64,000 nt of DNA from Paenibacillus woosongensis (GCF_009725165.1 NZ_WNZW01000009.1:102079-166078), one strand, 5' to 3'; counted from the first letter of the stretch, positions 40,584-50,086 are shown. Numbers and translations: made by a program. Notes: generated by a model not told the origin, from the letters alone.

Positions 40584-41296
40584 TGATGCTGCGCTCGCTT
40601 CGCGCCGATTTCCTCAAAATCCGCCGCAAGGGCATCTGGTTTCTGGTGTTCCTCGCACCGACCGGCCTTGTCGCAATGCAGGGGCTCAATTTCGGACTGC
40701 GATTCGATTATTTATCCAAAGTATACAAAGACGATCTCTGGGGCGGATTAATCCACAATATCGAATTGTTCGTCCCGATGGCGCTGTTCCTCGGCTGTAC
40801 CTTGATCAGCTCTCTGGTCGCCAACATAGAGCATCAGATGAGCTCGTGGAAGCAGCTTCTGGCCTTGCCGGTGTCGCGCAGCTCCGTATTCCTGGCCAAA
40901 TTCACCCTGTGCGTAATCGTGTTGAGCATTTCCTGCCTGCTGCTCCCGGTCTTTACCGCAGGACTCGGCCTCCTGCTCGGATTTCAAACGCCGCTGCCGA
41001 TAAGGGAATTATTAACCATGGGCTTCTACCCTTATTTGGCCGCTTGGCCGCTGCTGGCTCTGCAGCTCTGGCTGTCGCTGACGTTCCGCAATCAGGCCCT
41101 TCCGGTTTCGATCGGCATAGCCGCCGCGATACTCTCGCCTTTTACGCTGGATTTATCCGTATGGCTGCCGCTGAATTGGGCTACTTTGGCCATAAGTGAC
41201 AATAGCCCGCTGGCCTATCTCCTTGGCGGCGTTTCACTGGGCCTCTTCATGCTAATGATCAGCCTGCTGCATTTTAACCGAAAGGATGTGGACTGA
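40580..41296 (+). CDS. ABC-2-type permease, lantibiotic-immunity LanE-like
   Basis: 238 residues with about six hydrophobic segments. The start SLRADFLKIRRKGIWFL and the cytosolic loop EHQMSSWKQLLALPVSRSSV are typical of LanE/MutE permeases. It overlaps the ATPase gene and is followed 2 bases later by a related permease, giving the three-gene LanFEG arrangement. Confidence 0.85.
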   Translation: MMMLRSLRADFLKIRRKGIWFLVFLAPTGLVAMQGLNFGLRFDYLSKVYKDDLWGGLIHNIELFVPMALFLGCTLISSLVANIEHQMSSWKQLLALPVSRSSVFLAKFTLCVIVLSISCLLLPVFTAGLGLLLGFQTPLPIRELLTMGFYPYLAAWPLLALQLWLSLTFRNQALPVSIGIAAAILSPFTLDLSVWLPLNWATLAISDNSPLAYLLGGVSLGLFMLMISLLHFNRKDVD

Positions 41297-41298
41297 CG

Positions 41299-42033
41299 AT
41301 GCGAAATTTCCTGCGAATCCTGTCGGCGGAAACGCTGAAAATGTCCAGATCCGGCATTTGGCTGATTATTCTGGCCAGCCCGCTTCTCTCGCTGCTAATC
41401 GGCGCACTGGTGTCGATTCCCGCGGGCGCTGACCCATGGCCGATCATGCTCGGCAGCATGGTCATGCTGCACGGCATGCTGTTCCTGCCCATCATGGCCG
41501 GACTATTCGCCGCCTTCGTCTGCCGTTACGAGCATACCGGCGGAGGCTGGAAGCAGCTGCTTGTGCTGCCCGTATCGCGTACAGGCGTCTATCTCGCCAA
41601 ATTCGCTGTCGTGGCCGGCCTGCTTGCGTTAAGTCAGCTCTTCTTCCTCCTGGCACTGATCGGTGCGGCGAAGTACCACGCCTTCCCAGGGGTCATGCCA
41701 TGGGGCATGTTCCTGAAGAGCATACTAGGCGGCTGGGTTGCCTGCCTGCCGCTCGTTGCGCTGCAGCTGGGCGCATCGCTGAACTGGGCGAGCTTTGCAG
41801 CACCGCTGTCGCTGAATGTCTCGCTGACGATTCCGAACATGCTCATCGTCAACTCGGCCACCTACGGCCCGTTCTATCCCTGGGCCCAGCCAGTATTGGC
41901 GATGATGCCCAGCGGCGAAGCTGAATTTGGCGCCTTTAACCTGCCTTACCAAAGCCTGCTGATCACCGTGCTGGGCAGCTTCCTGCTGTTCTTCCTGGCT
42001 GGCCTGACCTACTTCCGCCGAAAAGAAATTTAG
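41299..42033 (+). CDS. ABC-2-type permease, lantibiotic-immunity LanG-like
   Basis: 244 residues, about six membrane segments, related to the preceding permease (YEHTGGGWKQLLVLPVSRTGV matches the LanE loop). With the ATPase it should form an exporter. No lantibiotic precursor or Lan synthetase gene is visible, so it is more likely a stand-alone resistance module controlled by the upstream two-component system. Confidence 0.85.
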   Translation: MRNFLRILSAETLKMSRSGIWLIILASPLLSLLIGALVSIPAGADPWPIMLGSMVMLHGMLFLPIMAGLFAAFVCRYEHTGGGWKQLLVLPVSRTGVYLAKFAVVAGLLALSQLFFLLALIGAAKYHAFPGVMPWGMFLKSILGGWVACLPLVALQLGASLNWASFAAPLSLNVSLTIPNMLIVNSATYGPFYPWAQPVLAMMPSGEAEFGAFNLPYQSLLITVLGSFLLFFLAGLTYFRRKEI

Positions 42034-42066
42034 TGCCAGAATTTAACGCCGGCACATTAATTTATA

Positions 42067-42116
42067 GAGGGGCTGCCCTAAAGTCATCTTAGATGACTGA
42101 GGGACGCCCCTTTCTT
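42067..42116 (+). terminator. Terminator of the ABC operon (GTCATC hairpin family)
   Basis: GGGGC and GCCCC outer arms with an inner GTCATC-TTA-GATGAC stem, then TTTCTTTC. It is related in sequence to the hairpins at 10258-10309 and 42483-42537. Confidence 0.8.
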
Positions 42117-42153
42117 TCAGGATGTCTTACGCTTCTGCGGAATCCACTTTTTT

Positions 42154-42176
42154 CCTTGCCTGCATCCCATTCTTTA
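42154..42176. repeat. 23-bp exact repeat of the potC-potD spacer
   Basis: Identical to 27252-27274, with weaker similarity on both sides. It lies between the operon terminator and repeat copy B. Confidence 0.65.
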
Positions 42177-42284
42177 GATGATTTTATATAAGCGGTCGGA
42201 TACTTAGCTGGCGGATGCTAAGTAGAACACTAAGTCAAACACTAAGTCGACACTAACCTGCCATGGTACAAGCTGCGCCAACAC

Positions 42285-42416
42285 TAAATGGAATTCATGT
42301 ATCTAATAATGCTCTAAACGAACACTTCAAGGGATTAGATGGATTGTATGCATCTAAATCAAGAATCCAGCCCATAATCGCCTTCTCCCTTCTTCTAACG
42401 ACATGAAATCCATTTA
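42285..42416 (-). repeat. Dispersed non-coding repeat, copy B
   Basis: 132 bases bounded by TAAATGGAATTCATGT (42285-42300) and ACATGAAATCCATTTA (42401-42416). Its reverse complement aligns along its whole length with copy A at 10031-10164, including TGTCGTTAGAAGAAGGGA, GATTCTTGATTT and TTCGTTTAGAGCA. No ORF. Direct runs of CACTAAGTC-like sequence lie next to it (42228-42254). The 516-base gap 42034-42550 is made of this repeat, the 23-bp repeat and two hairpins. Confidence 0.75.
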
Positions 42417-42482
42417 ACGACGTACTGATTCTGCTGGGCTAATTCTTCTGTTCTTGTTCCTACTACCATCCACCTATATTCA

Positions 42483-42537
42483 AAAAAATAAAGGCTGTTC
42501 CTAGCGTCATCCATCGGAAGATGACCTAAGAACAGCC
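42483..42537 (-). terminator. Terminator of trxB (GTCATC hairpin family)
   Basis: GGCTGTTC and GAACAGCC outer arms with inner GTCATC/GATGAC, and U-rich tail on the minus strand. Same design as the hairpin at 42067-42116. Confidence 0.82.
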
Positions 42538-42550
42538 CTCAGCTTTTATT

Positions 42551-43507
42551 TCAGGAATTAAGCGTCTCGCTCCAGTCACGCACCATCGCGCCCTCCAGCA
42601 GCTTCTCACAGTCCATCGCCGCCATACAGCCTGAGCCTGCTGCTGTAATCGCCTGGCGATAACGCGTATCCTGCACATCGCCGCAAGCGAACACGCCTTC
42701 GACATTCGTGATCGTCGTTCCTGGCTTAACAAGGATGTAACCATGCTCGTCCGTCTCAATTTGTCCGCCAAGGAACTTCGTATTCGGCGTATGGCCAATC
42801 GCAACGAAGATGCCGTCTGCCGGAATCAGCTCTTCCCCATTCGTTGCATTGTTCCGGACCTTAAGGCCGATAACTGCGCCATGCTCGTCCGTCGATACCT
42901 CAAGCGGGGTACGATTCAGCGCCCATTCGATTTTCTCATTATTTCGAGCGCGATCCTGCATGATCTTTGAAGCACGAAGCTCGTCTCGCCGGTGCACGAC
43001 GGTCACGCTGGTGGCAAAACGCGTCAGGAAGCTCGCTTCCTCCATCGCGGAGTCGCCGCCGCCGATCACGATAATTTTCTTGCCGCGGAAGAAGAAACCG
43101 TCACAAGTTGCACAGGTGCTTACTCCGCGCCCCACATTCTCCTTCTCGCCGGGAATGCCTAAATATTTGGCGGAAGCCCCCGTGGAAATGATGACGGTCT
43201 CTGCCTCCAGAAGTTCGCCGCCCTCTATAGTCAATTTGAACGGCCGCTGGCGAAGCTCCACCTCCTGTACCCATCCGCTGCGGAACTCGGCGCCGAAGCG
43301 TTCGGCCTGCTTCCGCATCTGATCCATTAGCTCCGGCCCCATAATACCCTGCGGGAAGCCGGGGAAGTTCTCGACTTCCGTAGTGGTCGTCAGCTGCCCT
43401 CCTGGCTGCATACCCTCGATCACGAGCGGATTCAAGTTGGCGCGGGCCAAGTATATCGCTGCCGTTAGACCCGCCGGCCCTGTTCCAATTACAATCGCTT
43501 TGTACAT
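42551..43507 (-). CDS. trxB: Thioredoxin reductase (NADPH)
   Basis: 318 residues from ATG 43507 (GGGAGG 8 bases upstream). FAD motif VIGTGPAGLTAAIYLARA, redox pair CATCDG (about 136-141), NADPH motif VIGGGDSAMEEA and the C-terminal FAD contact GVFACGDVQD are intact. It reduces thioredoxin. The TPR/HTH gene lies upstream on the same strand, an order also seen around trxB in B. subtilis. Confidence 0.96.
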   Translation of the reverse strand: MYKAIVIGTGPAGLTAAIYLARANLNPLVIEGMQPGGQLTTTTEVENFPGFPQGIMGPELMDQMRKQAERFGAEFRSGWVQEVELRQRPFKLTIEGGELLEAETVIISTGASAKYLGIPGEKENVGRGVSTCATCDGFFFRGKKIIVIGGGDSAMEEASFLTRFATSVTVVHRRDELRASKIMQDRARNNEKIEWALNRTPLEVSTDEHGAVIGLKVRNNATNGEELIPADGIFVAIGHTPNTKFLGGQIETDEHGYILVKPGTTITNVEGVFACGDVQDTRYRQAITAAGSGCMAAMDCEKLLEGAMVRDWSETLNS

Positions 43508-43658
43508 TAACCGAACCTCCCTGGTAGTCATTGTTCATCAAATCAATTCATAATTCGCCTATGTTACATTATGTAATTGATCCTATACACAAGTTTTACC
43601 CAAGAAAGGCCTGTCTTACCCTTCCGTCCGGCAATCGGCGGACGAACCGGCATAGTTA

Positions 43659-45398
43659 TTATTGCACGAAGGGAAAGGTATCCGCCTTTTCCTTCCCATT
43701 ATCCTGCACCTTGCAAACCTGATTCAACCGCCGGGCGTAACGGCTGGCCGTCGATGCGGAAATCCCGTATCGCTTCGCCACCTCCTCATAGGTGAGCGCT
43801 TTGCGGTGCATTTTTGCCGTCAGATAATCGAGCGCGGCTGCCCAGCCTTCGATATGGGCCATTGCCGGAATGTCCGGATATAAACGAGTCAAAAAATCTA
43901 CCCATAACGTTTCGATATCATGCTGCAATCGCAGGTCCGAAGACTTGCCAATCCGCTTGATGGCCAAATCGACCACCGCCTGCCATTCGCTTCGCCATAC
44001 TGGCAAGCCGGAGCCTATTTTGCTGGGATCGACCATGATCTTTGTCCCGTCTTTCCATACAGGCACCGGGTCTTTTACCCCAATAGACCGCAGCACCAGA
44101 ACCGCCATGTCTTTTAAATATACATTCTCCTCTGGAACGAGCAAAAAGGCGAGCAGCGCCTCTTCTACTTCCCGGTCGGCAATCATGCCGAGGGCCTGAA
44201 TGACTTGAAGCTTCGTACGGTGATCCCCATGGCGCAGCGCCCAGAAGAAGGAGGCACGGATGAGGGGATTATCCCGAATTTCCGGAGGGAAGCCGTTCTC
44301 CCATTTCTCCGGATGCTTCAGCTGCTCTTCAAAAGGAAGGTTATAATGATAGCTAATCGAAGGATTTTGCCCTTGCAGTTCATCATCATCCAGTCGATTC
44401 AAATAAAAAGAGGCGATGCCCGAACCGGGGTCCAGCTTGCTTAACTGCCGCCAAAGCGCACGCGCAGCCGGATAGCGTCCGGTATTGCAAGCCGCCGCCG
44501 CCGTATAATGATATAGAACAGGGTCGCGGTTCACCTCATGGTCTTTAAGCAGCCGCCTGAAGTGCGTATAAGCCGCCTCATGCTCTCCAAGTATCCCCAT
44601 CGTCGTAGCCAGCTTGAACAAATGCTCCTGATGGAAAGGGACCACGGCCCGGAGCAGCCCCCGGAGCCTGTCCAATTCGGCAGCATGACCCTCACGCTGC
44701 AGAAATATAGCCAAGTTGCAAAGGCCGTGCAGATTGCCTGCGTCCCGCTCTAATACTCCGTTAATGGCCTCCATCGCCTGCGGGAACAACCCTAAATAAT
44801 AATATCCTAATGCCAAATTGTTACGGGCGGCCAGAAAATCCGGATGCTGCTCGACAATCTCCTCCAGCAGCTTCACGGCCTGGGCGAATTTCCCTTCTTC
44901 CAGCAACTCGCGGGCCAATTCATGCTCGACCATGCCCTTACGCGCTTTGATGCGCTTCAGCTTCGCCGGACGCTCCAGCTCATATTGCAGCAAATCGAGC
45001 ATCTCTTCAGCTTCGGCCAGAAATTGCCCGCCTTCATCCTCTTGCAGATACGTAATTAATGCCTCTTCCGCCGCTTCGAACTGCTCCATATTCGCATAAT
45101 TATTAGCCATGTAGAAATAACATTCCGTCAAGGACGGATCAATGTCCCGTAAAATGGCAGACAATACGGCATTAGACGCCTCATAGTCGCCCATTTCCGA
45201 CAGTATGCCCGCCATATTGCAATGATTCACCGGGTTGCCCGGCTCATATTCCACTGCTTTGCGAAAATATTTCAATGCCTTGTCATAGCGATTGCGGTCC
45301 AGCGATGAGACAGCTCTCTCAAAGAAAAAGTTCGCATCCATGGACAGCCGCAGCACATTCGCCTGCATGCCTTCCATTGGGATTCTGTTCTTCTTCAC
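43659..45398 (-). CDS. TPR protein with C-terminal helix-turn-helix (YvcD-like)
   Basis: 579 residues. Tetratricopeptide repeats fill the N-terminal half (for example RYDKALKYFRKAVEYEPGN, and KFAQAVKLLEEIVEQHPD near 170-190). A helical region follows, and the C-terminus carries a helix-turn-helix (LTYEEVAKRYGISASTASRY, about 543-562). The neighbour relation to trxB suggests the YvcD family of unknown function. TPRs imply protein binding and the HTH implies DNA binding. No signal peptide. Confidence 0.8.
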   Translation of the reverse strand: MKKNRIPMEGMQANVLRLSMDANFFFERAVSSLDRNRYDKALKYFRKAVEYEPGNPVNHCNMAGILSEMGDYEASNAVLSAILRDIDPSLTECYFYMANNYANMEQFEAAEEALITYLQEDEGGQFLAEAEEMLDLLQYELERPAKLKRIKARKGMVEHELARELLEEGKFAQAVKLLEEIVEQHPDFLAARNNLALGYYYLGLFPQAMEAINGVLERDAGNLHGLCNLAIFLQREGHAAELDRLRGLLRAVVPFHQEHLFKLATTMGILGEHEAAYTHFRRLLKDHEVNRDPVLYHYTAAAACNTGRYPAARALWRQLSKLDPGSGIASFYLNRLDDDELQGQNPSISYHYNLPFEEQLKHPEKWENGFPPEIRDNPLIRASFFWALRHGDHRTKLQVIQALGMIADREVEEALLAFLLVPEENVYLKDMAVLVLRSIGVKDPVPVWKDGTKIMVDPSKIGSGLPVWRSEWQAVVDLAIKRIGKSSDLRLQHDIETLWVDFLTRLYPDIPAMAHIEGWAAALDYLTAKMHRKALTYEEVAKRYGISASTASRYARRLNQVCKVQDNGKEKADTFPFVQ

Positions 45399-45570
45399 TC
45401 AAGGCACCTCCTTCTATCTCTATCTCTCCACACAGTATACCATAGAGGGAGCGGTCCTCCCACGGGAAATCGAAGAGGTAAAATACGGATTATCACCTGA
45501 TTTAAAGGAAAAATTCAGCTTGTCCCGAAGTATAATAGGGATACAAAATTTTACAAATGGAGTGAGTTTG

Positions 45571-45687
45571 TTGACTGTTTTATGGGAGAACATCATCCTT
45601 ACTTTGTTAGTTATCCTCGTCCCCCTCGCATTGATTGCCGGACTAGTTGTCTGGTTGATATTAGGAAAAAGCCGCCGCAAGCCCTGA
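45571..45687 (+). CDS. Small single-pass membrane peptide (38 aa)
   Basis: TTG 45571 follows GGAGTG by 7 bases. The peptide starts LTVLWENIILTLL, has one hydrophobic helix (about 8-30) and ends with positive GKSRRKP, so an N-out/C-in single-pass topology is likely. A longer open frame upstream lies inside the opposite-strand TPR gene and is ignored. Isolated on the plus strand between two minus-strand genes and followed by a terminator. Function unknown. Confidence 0.5.
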   Translation: MTVLWENIILTLLVILVPLALIAGLVVWLILGKSRRKP

Positions 45688-45693
45688 AACCAA

Positions 45694-45740
45694 GAAAGAG
45701 CCGAAAATCCCCTTTGGAAGAAGATTTCCTGGCTCTTTTC
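45694..45740. terminator. Bidirectional terminator between the small peptide gene and prs
   Basis: AAAGAGCC and GGCTCTTTT outer arms with inner GAAAATC/GATTTC pairing; A- and T-rich on both flanks. Confidence 0.75.
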
Positions 45741-45774
45741 TGTTCTGCTTACCTCTTGCCTCTTGACCAATAAT

Positions 45775-46722
45775 TTAAATACCCCGATCCCTGAACAAGG
45801 CAGCGATTGATCCGCCTTCCGTAATAAGCTGGATTGCCTGGGACAGCATCGGCGCAACGGACAGCACCTTAAAATGGGCCGGCGGCTGCTCCGGCAGCTC
45901 GATCGAATCGGTCACCACGACTTCGCGGATGTTCTTATGATGCAGGCGCTCGACAGCCTGATCTGAGAACAAGCCGTGCGTCGCACAGACGTAGGCGTCA
46001 TTGGCGCCGCGTTCCTTCAGCCCCTCCACAACGTTCACGATCGTGCTCCCGGTGTCGATCAAATCCTCGATAATGATCGGTGTATAACCCGCAACATCGC
46101 CAATGACATGCGTAATAACCGACTCATTATGGGCCGGCCGCTTCTTGATCATAATGGCGAAGGGGGAATCCAGCCCGCTGGCCAGCTTCTCCGCCATCGA
46201 AGCCCGCCCGGCATCGGGGGATACAACGACCGGATTCGGAATGTTCTGCGCCTTCAAATATTCAGTCATTAAATCAAGCGCGGTCAAATGATCGACAGGA
46301 ATGTTAAAGAATCCTTGAATCGCAGGCGCATGCAAATCGATCGTCGCAACCCGGCTTGCCCCTGCAGTGGTCAGCACATCGGCCAGCAGCTTCGCGGAGA
46401 TCGGTTCCCGCGGAGCTGATTTCCGCTCCTGCCGCGCATAACCGTAATAAGGCATAATGACATTAACCGTCCGCGCGGAAGCCCGTTTGGCTGCATCGAT
46501 CATGACCAGCAGCTCGACGAACAGCTCATTGATCGGATGGGAAAGGGACTGCACCAGAAACACGTCGGAGTTGCGGATGCTCTCTTCATAGTGCACATAA
46601 ATCTCTCCGCTTTTGAATCGGGACAGCTTGACCTTGCCTGGCTCAACCCCGAGCCGCTTGCATATATCCGCCGTCAATCTTGGATTCGATGAACCCGCAA
46701 ATATTCTCAGCTTGGATCCCAT
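45775..46722 (-). CDS. prs: Ribose-phosphate pyrophosphokinase
   Basis: 315 residues from ATG 46722 (GGAGG 5 bases upstream). Motifs: FAGSSNPRL at the N-terminus, catalytic loop YARQERKSAPREPISAK, metal site DLHAPAIQGFF and the PRPP loop IIEDLIDTGST. It makes PRPP from ribose-5-phosphate and ATP, the first substrate of the histidine pathway encoded next to it, and of nucleotide synthesis. Bacilli usually have another prs beside glmU, so this may be a second copy. Confidence 0.93.
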   Translation of the reverse strand: MGSKLRIFAGSSNPRLTADICKRLGVEPGKVKLSRFKSGEIYVHYEESIRNSDVFLVQSLSHPINELFVELLVMIDAAKRASARTVNVIMPYYGYARQERKSAPREPISAKLLADVLTTAGASRVATIDLHAPAIQGFFNIPVDHLTALDLMTEYLKAQNIPNPVVVSPDAGRASMAEKLASGLDSPFAIMIKKRPAHNESVITHVIGDVAGYTPIIIEDLIDTGSTIVNVVEGLKERGANDAYVCATHGLFSDQAVERLHHKNIREVVVTDSIELPEQPPAHFKVLSVAPMLSQAIQLITEGGSIAALFRDRGI

Positions 46723-46776
46723 AACTGCCTCCTGGATCATTATTGTAGTCGTTTATGTGGGTTATTCATTGCTCTC

Positions 46777-47622
46777 CTAATCCTGCTCCAGTGGAATCAT
46801 TCTGCGCTGCCGTTCCGTGAACGTCGCCAGCTCCCGGACTCCCAATCCGTACAGCGTGGCCCGCGCCTTATCCAAGTGTTCGCTAAGCTTCAGAGGATTA
46901 TGGGCATCGGAGCCTACCGTCAGCGGTATTCCCAATTGGATCGCCGACTTTAAGATTCGATTCGCCGGGAACATTTCAGCACAAGGCTTGGATAACCCCG
47001 AAGCATTGAGCTCCATTGCGATTCCGGATTCGGCGATAGCCGCCAAAGCCCCCTGCTCCAAAGCCTTTGTCTCTGCTTCCCGTTCCATGCCCGGGACTTG
47101 ACCAAAGCGCTTGATGACGTCAAAATGCCCAATGATGTCATAGAAACCCGTCTTGGCGGCTTGGCCTACTGCTTTATAATAACGCTCATACACGGCAAAG
47201 ACGTCTTGGCCGTCCCAGTTATGTACCTGGCGGTAGTCGGAAACATCCCACTCCCCCAGGAAATGCACTGATCCGATGACATAATCCCACGGATAGGCCT
47301 GAATGATCTTCTCGATATCGGCTTCCCAGCCCTCGATATAGTCCCCTTCCAGACCGACCTTCACTTCGATCTGGCCGCGGTACTTCTCCTTAAGGGCAAA
47401 GGCCTCTTCCACATAACGCGGCAGTTCGTCCATGAGCATAGCCATTTCAGGGTAGTAAGTCTCCGGGTCTACATGCAAAAGCGGCATATGATCGGATAAG
47501 CCGATTTCGGACAGGCCGATCTCGATGCCCCGGACGACATATTCCTCCAGACTGCCTACGGCATGGCCGCAGCGGGCATGATGCGTATGATAGTCTATCC
47601 AATAATTCGTCTTCTTTGCCAT
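46777..47622 (-). CDS. hisK: Histidinol-phosphatase, PHP family
   Basis: 281 residues. PHP metal motifs: DYHTHHARCGHA at the N-terminus, GLSDHMP, GLEGDYIEG, IGSVHFL, IIGHFDVIKRF and TVGSDAHNP. It removes phosphate from L-histidinol phosphate in histidine synthesis. It is the last his gene, 24 bases after hisI, and prs follows. The name hisJ is used for the B. subtilis homologue. Confidence 0.93.
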   Translation of the reverse strand: MAKKTNYWIDYHTHHARCGHAVGSLEEYVVRGIEIGLSEIGLSDHMPLLHVDPETYYPEMAMLMDELPRYVEEAFALKEKYRGQIEVKVGLEGDYIEGWEADIEKIIQAYPWDYVIGSVHFLGEWDVSDYRQVHNWDGQDVFAVYERYYKAVGQAAKTGFYDIIGHFDVIKRFGQVPGMEREAETKALEQGALAAIAESGIAMELNASGLSKPCAEMFPANRILKSAIQLGIPLTVGSDAHNPLKLSEHLDKARATLYGLGVRELATFTERQRRMIPLEQD

Positions 47623-47646
47623 TTATAATCCCTCGCTTGCGCCTTA

Positions 47647-48351
47647 TTAATCACGGCGCGGCCGTTCATGACGCCGCTCCAGCTCCTGCATAATGTCGTC
47701 GAGCGGCAGATTCCGCTCGCGCAGCAGTACAAGCAAATGATAGATTAAATCGCTGACCTCGTAACGCAGCTCGTCATTATCCCCGTTTTTGGCGGCGATG
47801 ATTGACTCCGCTGTTTCCTCGCCGACCTTCTTCAGGATTTTATCGATCCCTTTGTCGAAAAGATAGGTCGTATATGCTCCCTCTGGACGATCCTTGTACC
47901 GCTCGGCAATCAGCTGCTCGAGCTCGGCCAGAACGGCAAATCGGCCGCTTGCCGTGCCGCCATTCGCAGCGCCGGCCCCTGCAGCCTGATCTTCAGCCGC
48001 AGCAGCCGTGCGATAAAAGCAGCTGTCCTCCCCTGTATGACAGGCCGGGCCTTGCCGATGCACCTCAACGAGCAAGGTATCGCCGTCGCAATCATAGCGA
48101 AGGGACACAATTTGCTGCGTATTGCCCGAGGTAGCCCCCTTGTTCCACAGCTCGGCGCGCGAGCGGCTCCAGAACCAGGTCTGCCCGGTCTCCAGAGACA
48201 TCTTCAGGGATTCCCGGTTCATGTAGGCCAGCATCAGTACTTCCTTGGAGGCGGCGTCCTGCACGATGGCCGGCACAAGGCCGCTCTCGTCCCATTGAAT
48301 GGCCTCTTCCAGCTGATTCAGGGGAAGCTGCTGCTTAAGTTGCTGAGTCAT
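47647..48351 (-). CDS. hisI: Bifunctional phosphoribosyl-AMP cyclohydrolase/phosphoribosyl-ATP pyrophosphatase
   Basis: 234 residues. The HisI domain (about 1-115) has the [14 protein letters not shown] motif and zinc-binding [14 protein letters not shown]. An Ala/Gly-rich linker (about 118-138) joins it to the HisE domain (about 140-234) with VGEEAAES-type helix [16 protein letters not shown]. It catalyses steps two and three of the pathway. The ATG overlaps the hisF stop (ATGA). The low-complexity linker is longer than usual. Confidence 0.95.
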   Translation of the reverse strand: MTQQLKQQLPLNQLEEAIQWDESGLVPAIVQDAASKEVLMLAYMNRESLKMSLETGQTWFWSRSRAELWNKGATSGNTQQIVSLRYDCDGDTLLVEVHRQGPACHTGEDSCFYRTAAAAEDQAAGAGAANGGTASGRFAVLAELEQLIAERYKDRPEGAYTTYLFDKGIDKILKKVGEETAESIIAAKNGDNDELRYEVSDLIYHLLVLLRERNLPLDDIMQELERRHERPRRD

Positions 48352-49106
48352 CGTATCTCCACTCCTCTGGATATCAGATCCTTTTTCAAATCCGGGATCG
48401 CAATCTCTTTATAATGAAAAATCGTTGCCGCCAGAGCAGCATCCGCCTCTCCTTCGGTAAACACGTCATAGAAATGGGACACTTTGCCCGCACCGCCGGA
48501 AGCAATGACCGGAATGCCTGCCGCACGGCTGATCGCCTTTGTCAAGGACAGGTCGAAGCCATCCTTGGTACCGTCAGCGTCCATGCTCGTCAGCAGAATT
48601 TCGCCCGCGCCTCTCGATTCGGCCTCCAGCGCCCACTGGACCGCGCTCATTCCCGTCGCCTTCCGTCCCCCGTGGGTGTAGACCTCCCAATCCTTCAGCT
48701 CCTCGTTATATTTCGCGTCGATCGCGACAACGATACATTGGGAGCCGAAGCGCTTCGCTCCATCAGAGATCAGATCGGGATTCAGCACGGCTGCGGTGTT
48801 AATGCCGATTTTGTCCGCACCCGCCCGAAGAATTCGCTTCATATCCTCCACTTGGGAAATGCCCCCGCCTACGGTGAACGGAATGGAAATCTCTCCGGCA
48901 GTTTGCTTCACGACTTCAACCATCGTCGCCCGCCCTTCGTTCGAAGCGGAGATGTCCAAGAAGACTAACTCATCCGCGCCTTCCCGGTCATACAACGCCG
49001 CGAGCTCAACCGGATCCCCTGCATCCCGCAGGTTTACAAAATTTACACCTTTCACGACCCGCCCGTCCTTGACGTCAAGGCAGGGAATAATTCGTTTTGC
49101 GAGCAT
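48348..49106 (-). CDS. hisF: Imidazole glycerol phosphate synthase cyclase subunit HisF
   Basis: 252-residue beta/alpha barrel with catalytic Asp in [13 protein letters not shown] and Asp in [12 protein letters not shown], and phosphate loops [11 protein letters not shown] and [10 protein letters not shown]. With HisH it forms imidazole glycerol phosphate and AICAR. Overlaps hisI by 4 bases; the gap to hisA is 104 bases. Confidence 0.97.
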   Translation of the reverse strand: MLAKRIIPCLDVKDGRVVKGVNFVNLRDAGDPVELAALYDREGADELVFLDISASNEGRATMVEVVKQTAGEISIPFTVGGGISQVEDMKRILRAGADKIGINTAAVLNPDLISDGAKRFGSQCIVVAIDAKYNEELKDWEVYTHGGRKATGMSAVQWALEAESRGAGEILLTSMDADGTKDGFDLSLTKAISRAAGIPVIASGGAGKVSHFYDVFTEGEADAALAATIFHYKEIAIPDLKKDLISRGVEIR

Positions 49107-49210
49107 GATGGATCAATCCTTCCTAGAATAGTTTCCTTCGGCCATAAGCTGCCGCATTCTGCTTTAAGCGCCCCTTTGAGGACCCTGATCTTGATCCTGA
49201 CCGCCTAACC

Positions 49211-49945
49211 CTAGCCTTGGATCGCCTTAATTGCCGCTGCGAGGTCGATGCTGCCGGTGTACAGCGCCTTGCCGACGATCGCGCCGCCTACGCCCTCCTG
49301 GGCATGTGCCGCAAGCTTGAGCAGGTCATCCTGAACCGTTACGCCGCCCGAGGCGATAACCGTGCGTCCCGAAGCCTTCGCCAAAGCGACAATGGCCTCC
49401 ACATTCGGCCCCTGCATCATCCCGTCGCGGGAAATGTCCGTAAAAATAAAGGTCTCCGCGCCCTTGACCGCCAGCTCCTTGGCGAGCACCTCCGCCTGCA
49501 CCTCCGAGGTCTCCAGCCAGCCGCGCGTAGCAACGAAGCCGTTGCGGGCATCGATGCCGATAGCAACTTTGTCGCCGTAGGTGCCAAGTACGGATTCTGT
49601 GAACTGGCGATCCTCGATGGCAGCCGTTCCGAGAATGACCCTGCTGACGCCCAGCGACAGCAGGCGCTTCACATCCTCCAGCGTCCGCAGGCCGCCGCCT
49701 ACTTGTACTGGAACCTGGACGCTGCGGGCGATTTCCCCGATCAGCTCATCGTTGACCGGATGGCCTGCCTTCGCTCCGTCCAAATCGACGAGGTGAATGA
49801 ACGTGCCGCCTTGCGCTTCCCACGACTTGGCGACCTCCACCGGATTGTCGTTGTATACCGTTTCGCGACCATAATCGCCCTGGACCAGGCGAACGCACTT
49901 GCCTCCCCGGATATCAATCGCCGGGTAGATGATAAATGAAGACAT
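49211..49945 (-). CDS. hisA: ProFAR isomerase HisA
   Basis: 244 residues from ATG 49945 (GAGGGG upstream); an open extension to 50005 has no ribosome site. Barrel motifs [44 protein letters not shown] and [10 protein letters not shown] supply the two catalytic Asp residues. It isomerises ProFAR to PRFAR, the HisF/HisH substrate. The gap to hisH is 141 bases, long for this operon, with no gene in it. Confidence 0.96.
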   Translation of the reverse strand: MSSFIIYPAIDIRGGKCVRLVQGDYGRETVYNDNPVEVAKSWEAQGGTFIHLVDLDGAKAGHPVNDELIGEIARSVQVPVQVGGGLRTLEDVKRLLSLGVSRVILGTAAIEDRQFTESVLGTYGDKVAIGIDARNGFVATRGWLETSEVQAEVLAKELAVKGAETFIFTDISRDGMMQGPNVEAIVALAKASGRTVIASGGVTVQDDLLKLAAHAQEGVGGAIVGKALYTGSIDLAAAIKAIQG

Positions 49946-50086
49946 AGCCCCTCGTTCCTCCACTCTATACTTTTCCTCAATCTGAATAAGTGATTTCGAT
50001 TTCACGCTATCTTTTGCTTGATGCCTTTTTCATTCTGGACAGACCATGCATGCCGCCGCAGCCTAAAACCGCAACCGCTGCTTCTC

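Noticed and set aside
42228..42260. Short CACTAAGTC-type direct repeats as a CRISPR array
   Set aside because: Units are very short, unequal and have no spacers; no cas gene is nearby.
49946..50005. 20-residue N-terminal extension of HisA
   Set aside because: Not conserved in the family and lacking a ribosome site; [15 protein letters not shown] is the usual start.
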